From contig OZ017795.1 of NCBI GenBank assembly GCA_963969395.1, forward strand, positions 17,236,001-17,300,000: a DNA stretch of 64,000 nt, read 5' to 3'. Made by a program: the position numbers and the translations under genes. A model generated the notes under the pieces. The model worked only from the letters and a program-made list of their open reading frames with translations. It ran no database searches and was not told the origin of the DNA. Positions 47,441 through 58,812 of the stretch are shown here, one piece after another; the stretch's first letter is position 1; every line of letters begins with the position of its first letter. Source of the DNA: Pseudoscleropodium purum. Its lineage: Eukaryota > Streptophyta > Bryopsida > Hypnales > Brachytheciaceae.

Positions 47441-50400
47441 TAGAGTGCACAAATTTGCATGGTGCAAGTCTCTAGATTGTTGTAGAGAAGGTTCAAACTT
47501 CATTTGTATGGTGAATGGAACCCCTCCCTTCAGTTGCTGTATGCTGAATGGGAACTTCACAAAAGCTCACGAACTTCTCAACTTCGTCTTCTCCGACTTG
47601 CGAGAGCTTCCATTCCGCTGTCGAATTCCGACCCCAATCGCGGAGAAGAGCATCAATTTTGATTCTTTCAACCCGTCTTTGTGTTATCCCTGCATTCGTC
47701 GCACTCGTTTTTGTGAAGTTTTCTGAAGGAGGTCTGTTTTTCCCGTCTTCCTGATGTCTGCTGTTGTGTCATCCTGCCATGTGTGGAATCTGAGATGCCT
47801 GCAATTTTAAAGAAACATTGGCTATGACGATGTAATTCGGATTCGCCTTTGACCGGTGGGTGGTGAAGTTTTAGAGTGAGTTGAGATCAGTGTGCTTCGA
47901 TCTTTCTGTCTGGTGGAGAACTCCGGAGAAGCTGGCCTCTATGAACTTTTCAATGACTTGAATTACAGGACTTAGGGTTTAGTTTAGGGAAGGTGCTTTA
48001 TTGAATTTGCGAGGTTTTGGACTTTGGTGATACTATAACCAAGATTCGATCAATTAGAGGTGTGTATCTATTGAAGGGGATAGATGTTCAACTATTTTCT
48101 CTTACAGCTTGTACATCTTATTTTTTTGTGACACGTTGATGCTGATGGGATGGGATGGGATGGGATGGCTAGAAACCTGCTTATACTCTTGTATCTATTG
48201 ATATCCCAAGGTTGGAAATCGATGTGAACCATTCAAAGAGTTCACATTGAGCCCTGCATGACAATAAGCAAGAGCTGACGTAGAACTGTTGTGAGACGGG
48301 CATCGGGCTTCGTGCGTATGATCCTCAAATTAACTTGAAATGCACAGGGAAAGAAATGCAAAGCGGGCGGATGTGCATGCAGAATGAGGGCTACAGGATC
48401 CCAACCTCGACATTAAAGACACATCGACATCTATTGTACAGAAGAGTTACAATTTGAGCAGAAACTAATTGACTCTATGTTTTGTTGGCTCTGGCTGGAA
48501 GGGGAGGAGGTCTTGCATTGACACCAGGTACTTCTGCAGTGAATGTGCGGAAGTTTGAGTAGGTTTCTACTTGGAAAGTAAGCCAGCACAACAGTATACA
48601 GAGTAGTTTACAGAGGCAAAGCTTCTCGTATTGAATGTGCTTGTTTTCAAGATGTGATTCTTCTGCTCTGTCTTTGCAATCCCGAGGCCTCAACTACTTG
48701 CTGGCCGAGGGGATCCGGTGTCGACAGTTCACAGCACGAGTGGGCAAGCAGTTTAGTCTTCTTTGTGTAGGCTGTTGCACTTGACGACATTAGAGTGCAC
48801 ATAGCAGGATTTCGCTAGTAGCAGTTCCAGGAACTTATAGTCCTGTAGGTTGTAGCCGATTCTATTAAGATGTGAGACAAGTATATCTTGACGAAGTGGG
48901 TATTAGACAAGCGGGTAGCATTAAATTCTAGGTGTCTTTTCTGTAATTTGTGTAGCATTTGATCTATGGAGTTCACATTCAATCCGACTCTTATTGCTTT
49001 AGCTCTATAGCTTCCTTGATCACTTGTGTTTTTGACTTTGTTCCATCAGTCCGGCTTCTTTTGTAACGTTTAGGTCATGCATGAATGTTCATTCTCCTTT
49101 GCTTTGCTTGACTTGAGAAGTGCCATATTCCAGAATAGTGGTTTCATGAGCTAAGGTAGAATAGTGGTTCATGTCATCCGCTTCATTCAGATTGTTTCCG
49201 AGATCAAGTCTTTGCATACCAGGCAGAGATGGAAATTGAGCTCACTGCCACCTTGCACCAATACCCGGCTCTTTAGGGCAAATCTTTTGATGACCAAAAG
49301 TCTTTAATCAATTTGAACAAGCCGCGGTTTCCAAGGCACTCTTTCCATCCGTGAGATTAAACCTCAACAAGTTCTAGTGACGGTGTTCACAAACCGTGAC
49401 ATCTTCATGCTTAATCCTCCTGAACTATACCTTAGCGAGGTCAATTTTCAAATCCATAACTTGACACTACACCAAATAATCTTGTGATTGAAAGTTATTA
49501 CTTCATCACCTTGTCAAAACATAGCCCTGACAAATCGTAGTGGGTACCTTACGTCGCAGTTGAAAACTCTAAGCTCCGGTTGAAACCATTCTATCGCTTG
49601 ACGTGGGTTGAAGACTTAAATTGTTCAATTCAGATACCAGGCTCAATGTGCAGTTGACACAGCCATTAACCTCCAGCGGACAATTTGATGCTCGTCTGTG
49701 AGCCCAACAGAACGGACACTTTTTTGTTTAGGTCTTGAGGTTGACTTGCGTGCTAGAACTAAAGAGCTCGACTGCTTGAATGTTTGGCCCAACTGATTTC
49801 TTTTTTGCGTTGACGGCAGTAAGCTCAATCGCCTTTCTAGCTCCCTTTCGCAAATTCTTGCTTCAATCTGACATTTGTTCACAGCTAATTTCCATGCATG
49901 CCTGAACTCTGCTAGAATGTGATGATGATGTTTGATGATTCTATACACACATCTTCTTTGAAATTGGCTGTCACACATATTGCTGGTCATTCTCAACCCT
50001 TAGAATAGTGCTCCAAAAGTGAACATGTCCTTCGTTCGAGGCTTAGATATTACTCCCTCGATTGTCGACCTTCTTGAATGAGTTAGATTCCGTGAAAATG
50101 GCCTCGGTTCCGCCATCACCGTCAACAATTTGAAGCCATTACAAATTTTTGTATACCAGATGACGTGACGCAACCATTTTGTGTATGATGCTGTGGGAAT
50201 CCAGCTTGTGCACATTCTTGCGCATGAAATAGGTTATTCTTCTCCGCCGCTATGGTCATGACCAGATTGGTGGGTGATGCCTTCAAAACGGGTTGAACCA
50301 TCATTTGCTACCAAGTTTGCATTAGGGCTTCTTGCAATAGCAATGTCAGAATTGTCGAAATAGAAGGGTTGGTCGCAATTGAACCATTACGCAGAGTTTC

Positions 50401-50596
50401 TCAATCTTTGACGAGCTTTGCTTTTCTCTCTTGTTACCAAGTCGTATTTGTTCGCATTCCGCGAGTGTATGCCATTAGGTTGCTATCAGAGGGTCGTGTG
50501 TGAGGCGTCATGGCAATGTTGTTGTTAATGCTGTTGTTGTGTCGGGGTTAACATTCGGGGCTAACATTCGGGGCTTGGTGGTTGGACTTCCTATTG
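47441..50596. other. Probable 5' leader or upstream region of the GTE gene
   Basis: Composition becomes GC-richer from about 47510 and stays so up to the coding exons. A plus-strand ATG at 47548 opens 68 codons (MGTSQKLTNFSTSSS..., then RRRASILILSTRL) resembling a plastid transit peptide with a hydrophobic segment; no following exon was found. A GGGAT pentamer run lies at 48144-48169. Minus-strand frames at 49643-49996 and 50000-50215 have no confirmed homology. The stretch may be leader exons and introns of the gene that follows, or a separate gene I cannot resolve. Confidence 0.35.
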
Positions 50597-53500
50597 ATGT
50601 TCGAAATCTTAGCCATCCCTTTCTTATTGCGAAATTCTGCATTTGAGACGGAGGTTGAACCCAAGCAGATAGGGATTTCAAACAGTGGCTTGAAATTCCA
50701 CCAGCGTGAGTTAGGGAGATTCATCAGTGCGATAGATGTTTACTCAGGTTATTGCACTGGCTGAATGAGAGAATTTGTCTTCAGTCGTTGTCACTGCTGG
50801 CATAGAATGTCTCTAATGTGATGGGTTTCTGCAGAAGCTGAATCTTTCGACCAATACTCGCTGTACCAGACGACGAGCCGAAGCCTGAAGGTGAGTGTCG
50901 TTCATGGCCTAGGCATGTTTTGCTTCTTAGATCCACTTGCAGCATTTCGATTTTACTTGTAAATGGGTTGTGTAGATGTGTACAGTTGCTTCTTCGATGT
51001 CGCGCCTAAAAGGTTGTGGTACACATTATTAGTCATGATCGGTATCCAATTTCTTGTAGGAATTAGTGGACGTGGGTTTGGACGCCATAGGGGTACTACT
51101 CCACCTTCGGGATTCAGAAATCGATCACATGTGGGATCATCTTCTCATGTACTGGGTTTTTCACATGATAGGGCAATCCACTTACCTGCTTAATAATTTT
51201 CCTTTCGCATTCTGCAGTAATCATATTGGGTTCGCCGTCCTTGGGCCGCATCAGTGTTGGATAGATCCTACCTCAAGGTCGTCGCTATTTGTTGGGTTCT
51301 TTCTTTTGTTCAATCGCTTTATTTTTTCAATGCTATCTTTGACGGTAGAGCTGAAAGTTTTTACCTCAAGCTGAGGAAATTGGTCACATGAATGGAAAGA
51401 AATTTCTGTTGTCATTCAAGAAAGTATTCTACGTGACTTCTCGTTTTGGGATTCTCGAATGTCCCTTGTGTTTTGCTACTAGATGTGGACGAAATTGCGA
51501 TGTAGAATGCAACATCATTACCCCTCAAGTCCCCAAGGCTCACCACCTTGCGAAGTGAAGGCAACAGGCTTCACATTTTCTTTTGCTTGCAATTTTTGTT
51601 CAGGATTAGTAGTCTTCGCTAGCGCAATGACGGTAAGCTTTAACGTCAAATGCTCCATAAGTCGAACATGATTGCTGTGAACATCTTTCATGGTGCATCC
51701 TCGTACTCTCTTTCCTGGATCCTTCCTGACATGAAGTGAACAGATTGGGGAAATAAGTTAGGTCTTGCCGATCCGAATGACTGTTTCGGTGTCATCTATG
51801 TAATTGCTTTTCTCTTTCGGTTGGCACATGAATTACATGGACATCCGAGGGATAGCAGCACGTAGGTGGCGGTGGGTTTAGGGCTTACGCAGGCCTGTCG
51901 TGCATATGGGCGAGCTTCCTTTTTGAGTCGAACAACTTCGTAAACCCTTTGCTTATTTGGAATAGTGTATCTAGTTTCGTTCACTTAGTGTGAGAACTTG
52001 AGGTGGACACATCGCCTCTCAAGTTGACGAAGCTGAGTCCATTTCTGGGAATTAGGGCTTCGCTACAGACTTCACAATTTCGTGACTGGGATGTGCGGGC
52101 TCTACGAATTTTATGATGTGATAATGTACAGTACTCTGATGCAGGTTGAGTGCTCAACTGGAGGACCATATTCAGAAAACCAGCATTGGCATGTGGGCTC
52201 ATGTTCCTCGCCATCATACACAAGGTGAGTTGAACTTGGAAACTCGTTTTCAAAATGTTATTGAAGTTCAAGCTCGTGATCTTTGTTGCATTATGAATCG
52301 CATCCTAGCCAGAACTTGGCTCAACGCTGAGCTGAGGATCTCTTTCTTTCTACACATACATGGAGAATTCTCGCAGAGGCCTTTCAGGGGGTTGTAATGT
52401 TTGTTTGTTCTTGGAGTATGTGGCACTTTAGCAGAAATTTCTTTCATGTCATTTGCTTTTCAGGAATGGCATTTGTTATATGTATTAGGGCTTTCAGGAT
52501 ATGTGAGCTACATTTAGTCCCAGATTGTACATCATGACATACTTTTCTTAGAATCCTCGCATTTGTGTCATCTATCCCCACCAAGTGCCTCTGAAACGCG
52601 CTTGGGGGGACAAGAAAGTGTCGCAGAAATGTACTGGAAATTGGGGTCCACGGTCTAATAGTCGTTAATGTCCATAACTAAATTTGTGTGCTTCAGAATC
52701 AAATCGCTTTTATAAATTCTGAGTGAATGGCAATGAAACCACGAATTGGAGCCGAAGGTGATGAGGTCGCTCAGGAAGGACGAGGTATCCACTTCTGCAT
52801 TCTTATTTACATAAGAAAACAGTGCGGATTTTCTAATGGAGAATAGTATTAGTTCTGTTTCGGATGTAGTTTGTTGAAATCATATCACGCATGGCACCTT
52901 GCAGCTTAACCTATTAGCTTCAGAATTGGACTTTCTATTTATACTTTGGTTATGTGCTCCATTTGTTTAAGGATTTCAATATTAACTGTTTGAGAGGACT
53001 CGGTGAGCGAAAAATTACTTTCAGTATCATTTGTTTGAGTATAAATTCCAAGTAACATCTGGTCTTGCAGGAGCGAGACCTAGGGATGGCAGACCGCCAT
53101 TACCAGCTGCAGCTGCAGTTGGGCAGGCCAGAGACAGTACAACAGGAGCAAATGAGGATGAACCGGAAATCTCAGAAGCCGCAAAGATTTTGCTGAAGCA
53201 ACAAGTGCAGAGCCTATCAGCAAAAGTTGAAGAGGTGCTCCCCATTCGTTGTTTACTTTCATCGACTTGCAAAACAAACTGGGACACCATTTGTTGTTGT
53301 TCTAAGGAAAAATTTAGACTACGTTTCGGTTTCACTTTTTTCTGAGAATCTGATTGGATGAGAGCATACAAGTGGAAATAGGGGTTCTGCACTGAGTCCC
53401 AAGTCCAAATTCTGATTACCTGAAAGATTTCTAAATGTCCACTCTTTTTGGAAGTTTTGATGCCAAAGGATGTGGAATTGGGAGCAAGAGTTAGGGTCAG

Positions 53501-56500
53501 CCAAAATGGAAAGCGTGCTCGGAATCCACTAATGCTATTTACTGCACCAAGGGAAGTAGAACTTGACCTTAAAATTGGAATTTGACCTTAAATTAGTCGT
53601 GTGTAAAGAGGCCCTAATATCCTCGAGTTGAAATATATATATGAGGTGACTAGTAGTTGGTGGTTTAAGATGAGACTTAAACACTCTCTTTTTCTGTTTT
53701 CGATTATAAAACTCAGGAATAATCACGTTGAAAGAGACAATATCAGGAAATATTTCATTTTTAATGTGGGATGGAATTTTTCCTCCCTTCTGGTAGGATA
53801 ATCAAACCACTGCAACAGGAGAATCCTGTATGCAGCAATAGGACAAGCACATATAAGAGACCCTCCAAACTTGACTTCCTAGATTCAGAGCAACCTGTTT
53901 GCTTTTCAATATTTTCGCGCATATTCAAGTGTTCAGTATTTTGAGATCAACGGCCACAATGTCAGAGTAGCTATCTTAGTCCCTGTCTTAAGTTCACTAC
54001 GCACCTTGCTCTCGAGACATGATTTTGTGGATACCGTTACTGCATCACAACTCGATGTTCAGGACGCTGCATACAATACCGTGGGTAATCTGGTTTGTTA
54101 ATCCAAAATCACTATTTATTATTCACTCGGGAACAAATTACTTGATTTGAAACAAGCGCAAGCTTTGAAGGTTGCTTCACAACAGTATCCCTATTTCAAT
54201 GATATTGTATTTCTTTTGGGTGACATGTAACGAGTCTAACTTTACGGGAACTTTGCAGATGGAGAGGAAGGTTGCCGAGGTAACACAAAGGAGGAATGTA
54301 GAACGGAGAAGTAAGGGGAAGTTGGGAACTGCTGGGAAAGACCGTGACAAAGGCGGTGGTGCTGTCAACAAAAAGCAGCTGGATATAAACAGACGGGATG
54401 CAGCTCGAAGCAGGCGCATGCTAGAACTAATGCGCCAAATGCAAAGCATCTGGAAACAGGTGGAAGCAGCATTAACATACTAGAACCCACTCGCTCTTTC
54501 TTTTCTTGGGGTCCATAACAACGTTTTTTTGCACTTGTATTTTGGTTTGCCCTCTTTCTTTTTAAAGCTCTATCAATTGTCTGATGACTAATCTGGGTAG
54601 ATACGTGGACTATGCTTAGTAATGCCTTAAAAGTCAGATCTATCGTGACCTGACCTGAAACTGTCATCTCTAACTTCTATATCTTCTATGGAAAGTAAAA
54701 TATCCAGTTTTGGTGACTGAGATCCTGAAGCTATGAGTATGTGAAGGCATATGATTTTGCAACTGATGAGATGTGACTTTGGTAAATTGTGCAGTTATCT
54801 CAGCATAAGTGGGCTTGGCCTTTCATGAAGCCTGTGGATGTTAAGGGCCTGGGTCTACATGACTACAACGACGTATGTGACGTTCTCTCAAGCCATATTT
54901 CATATGTATCTTCTAGGCTGGGGCTCTTTTTTTCCACCTCTAAATGATCATGGTCCATGAAACATGCCGATGTTAGCAATCACCATAGATACTACGAATC
55001 CTCAGATTTGTATATAGCAAATTGATCCATTTTGATTCATTTGCTTCTAACGCTTACGCTTCCTGGAGCAGGTCATCGAAAAGCCAATGGACTTGGGCAC
55101 AATAAAGAGTAAAATGGATGCTAAAGATGGTTCTGGGTACCAGCATGTTCAGGAGGTCTGTGATGACATGCGCCTGGTCTTCTCCAATGCTATGACTTAC
55201 AATCCTGAGGGCTCTGACGTATATGTGATGTCCAAAACCCTCTCTGATAAGTTTGAGGAGCGATGGAAGTCTGTGGTGGAACCAAAAATGCACGAGGAGG
55301 TAAGCATAACTTTTTAAAATCCAAAGGGACCAGGAAGCCCAAAATTGGGCCTCATATTTTTTGAGCAGTTTTGAGTAGGTAGTATGGAATTTCTTCTGTT
55401 CAATTCTATTTATTTTTTGTCCAACTCTTGCAAAGTTCTTCATTGATCCTGGTGATGTAAAATTTGACTCCATCTACGTTTTATTTTTCACATTATGATC
55501 AATCGAATCGGTCATAATATTTAACCGTGAATCCTTGCTACTTTGGGGGTTACGGGTTTCCTGATCCTTTTATCATGCTTGTGTCCCTCAACCATATCAT
55601 ATTTTACAGGAGATATTGTACTCTATGATGATCTTGTTCGTGATGTAGAGCTCAATTCATATTAGTGACTTGATTTGGACCGCATTCCCCAGCCGTGTAG
55701 GATATTTAATTCTTGACACTCCAGTATTTCTAAGCTTTTGACGACACGTGCAATCGTGTGCAGGAGGTGAAAAGATTGCAGGAAGACAATGAAGCACAGG
55801 GAAAAGACGGATTGCAGGTAGTGGAAGAGATAGACACAGAGAGAATGACCGAACAATATACAGTTCAGGTAAGTTACGAGCAAAATTGAGGGAGAACTAA
55901 TATCTAAGTGCGTAAATCGCCAAAAGTAGTTGCTTCCATATGTATAGGAGTTGATCTGAATCAATTAGAAAGGTAGCAGCATATACCAATAGAAAGAAGA
56001 TCGTTTTAATTGGTAAATATGTGTTTTTAAAAACAATTTTAGGACTTCAAAGTGGACTTTTTCAAAGTGGATTCCTATTTTTAGTTCAGGTACTAGGGGT
56101 TAAACTTTCAAGGGACACCTTCATTGGATGACTGACAGGAAAACCTGGTGACATCTTCTTGAGTCTAAAGAAGCCCGAGGAATCTACTTGGCTAGAAATC
56201 TTGGATTCACGTCTGTTTTCAGTGTAGCCAATACAGAAATTCTTCTATGTCTAGCATATTCATTGCACGGTACCAAGTATGAATGGTCATTCCACAACAC
56301 TCATAGAGAGCAGTCTATAGGACGGGATGGATGTTTTTATTTAAACGTAGATACTGACACACTGGGTCTGGAATGGCAGTTGGAGGAACTTGACAAGCAG
56401 CTTGAAGAGCTGAAGCAACAAGCGACGCCAAAGTTCAGGTTAGCTCACCAATTTAATTATCACTTTTTGTGGTTCTTGTAATCCATGCGGTATTGCTGGT

Positions 56501-57866
56501 AAACATAAACTGCTACTTTGCTCTTAGAACTTCATGGATTTAGAGAAATTGTTAAGAATCCCGCACAAATAGTGGTTCAGAACCATAGTAGCATCTAATA
56601 GTATTGTTTAGAGAATTGTATGCTTTAGTTATCTAATATTTAACAAATTTTAAATCTAATTTTTTCATACCTGATGTAAAGCGTGTATATAATGTCTCTT
56701 ACGGCCTCAAGTCTGGAACATTATGCTGAATTCAGTCAGCATTGACAAAGATGTGCTTTATGTAATCGTTTTAAAATAAAATTTGTCACTGATGAATGGT
56801 TTTTTCATCTAGCAGCAGGGTAATGTCTGTGGAAGAGAAGAGGCATCTGGGGCAGAGCCTTGGGAAGCTACCGCCTGACAATCTGAGCCACGTTATCCAA
56901 ATCATTGCACAGAAAAACCCCTTATTCAATATAAATTCCGACGAAGTCGAAGTTGACATTGACGCCCAGGTTCGCTGCATATCTATTTCTCTCTGCAACT
57001 AAACGTATAAGTGCAACCACTGTGCGCCACACTAATTCTAATAATTTATTTTCAGTTTTAGCTTTTAGTTTGAATTAGACATATCATTTATAACTGGATG
57101 CGCTAGTCCGATTCAGTTGGATCTAGTACTTGAAACTTTAGAAACTTTATTACAGTACAAGTAAAAGTTATGAAACATACGTAAATTCCTATATAGCTCT
57201 CATTGTTATGGTCAACCTTTTCCTTCTTCTCTCCATCAGCTCACCAGGAATCTCTGCAGGGACACAAATATCAATATTGTTTCATGCTGCATTTTGAGCT
57301 ACACATAACATTCTACAACCCAGAGCTATCCTCCCTTGGGCCCTCTCTGACACTTCACTAGAGAATGGAAATTATCCCTCTATTCTCTCTATTCTTGGAG
57401 AAGGATTCTAATTGAAGTAACCACTGACTTCTCACTGCATTGATTTGCCCTAATAGTGCGTTTGACACTAATTTACCCAAGTCACACTATTTTGAACTAG
57501 TGCAGGTTGAGCTATTCCTGTATTGTACCATTTTGCACAAAAATAAAATTTTGTTTGAAACTACTGGGTGAAGCCAGTTCTCTCCTCACTATGCGGACAA
57601 ATCAGTGCAGTAGGGTCCCTATTTTATGGGAGTAAAAGGGGTCTGGATAAAACTGGTTAATTGTGTTCAAGTAGAACACTAATTCTGTGGAAACATTGCA
57701 GGACCCGGCAACACTCTGGAGGCTGCAGCGTTACGTGCAGGGAGTTTTGAGTACTCCAACAATTCGGCAGGGAAGCACGCCCAGGAACCCCGCTACCAAG
57801 CGCAGCGGCAGTGCTCTCCAAAGCAAAAGCGCCAGCAAGAAGGGCAAGAAGGCCACCACTCCTTGA
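50597..57866 (+). CDS. GTE: GTE-type bromodomain-NET protein
   Basis: Chromatin reader that binds acetylated histones. Exon model: 50597-50705, 50835-50890, 51060-51148, 52145-52224, 53071-53234, 54259-54459, 54795-54872, 55072-55299, 55764-55868, 56380-56438, 56816-56969, 57702-57866; phases join throughout, about 495 residues. The bromodomain is at about 234-335: WAWPFMKPVDV shelf, KPMDLGTIKSKM, and acetyl-lysine-binding Asn303 in MTYNPEGSDVY. The NET domain is at about 390-455: MSVEEKRHLGQSLGKLP, then an acidic DEVEVDIDAQ stretch. The tail is Lys/Ser-rich. A basic KDRDKGGG linker and a coiled-coil-prone region precede the bromodomain. Layout and length fit plant GTE1/GTE6. The exons from 53071 on are firm. 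The first four coding exons are inferred from splice sites and phase, and the start codon is uncertain. Confidence 0.85.
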
Positions 57867-58434
57867 CAGACTTCCCTTCGGTCTTGGGCCTTCCATTTAG
57901 ACGCTTTCCGTTATGGACAATTTTCTTCATCCTAGTACCGGCTTTCCTATTCCAGTAGTATTACGTTGTGACAATACTAGAGGTTCCTTCTGAGCGTGCT
58001 TCCAATCTTTGCGGTTATCGTCTAGGATGTAAATGAAAGTGGAAATGCACATATTTCCTTCCAAACTCCCTTTGCAGAATGACTTGTTGCAGATCAATTC
58101 TGGAGTGAGGAAGAGTGGTATGCTCGTGAGTTGTACATTGATGGGAATTTTGAATGCTGGACGTTCCCTTTTTCTATCAGACGTTGAAGATGCCTCTTTG
58201 TGTGAACTGGAATATTTCTATTATTGACGAGATCCTTGAATGTTTTTAGTTCTGTGTATAGTTGGATTACCTGCTGCCAGCTTTTCTTTCTCTTTCTGTG
58301 TAGTCAATAGATTTTCTGTCTGGTTTTGCACTTCCATCAGAATTCTTTTGACGAATACCTTCCTTGCCACGGAGTTGTACTACCTGAAGGCAGCCTTCAT
58401 CCGAAGTATGTGCATCGAAAAACAAATCAGTTAA
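57867..58434. other. 3' region of the GTE gene
   Basis: Immediately follows the stop codon. T-rich with short frames only. Probably 3' untranslated sequence and terminator region; no clear polyadenylation signal was picked out. Confidence 0.4.
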
Positions 58435-58812
58435 GGTAGCCGACCCATTTCCAACCACTTAAGCAATTACACGTATCTGTAGCGCAAGTTTCTTGGGTGG
58501 GGAAATTTTTCGTGTGCAGAAACAATAGAGTTTGGAAGGATTCTATTTCTCAAACCATAATTATTATGAATTTTTAGTTGAAGATTATGTTTGACCACAG
58601 GTTGGTTGCAAAGTTGACCAAGGGTTGGTTGCAATATTGAGAGTTCTCTACCTACATGGAAAGAAAAGAGAACCCCCTTTATAACCAAAATGGGGGGTGA
58701 TCTGTTGGTTGCAATATTGAATATTGAGAGTTCTCTTCCTACATGGAAAGAAAAGAGAGCAGCCTATATAACCAAAATGGAGGGGTGGGTGGGTGATCAG
58801 AAATGAGTTGGC
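58435..58812. mobile_element. MITE with TAA flank (copy 3)
   Basis: Left end GGTAGCCGACCCATTTCC is preceded by TAA and followed by ACCACTTAAGCAATTAC, as in the copy at 22392. The right end near GATCAGAAATGAGTTGGCC is a degraded inverse. It contains an internal direct duplication of about 80 bp (TTGGTTGCAATATTGA ... ACATGGAAAGAAAAGAGA, twice). It sits about 570 bp past the GTE stop. Confidence 0.6.

Noticed and set aside
49643..50215. Minus-strand frames that faintly suggested a receptor-kinase C-terminus (DMFTFGALF)
   Set aside because: Only one short motif fits, no catalytic or activation motifs are present, and the segment lies in the GTE upstream region.
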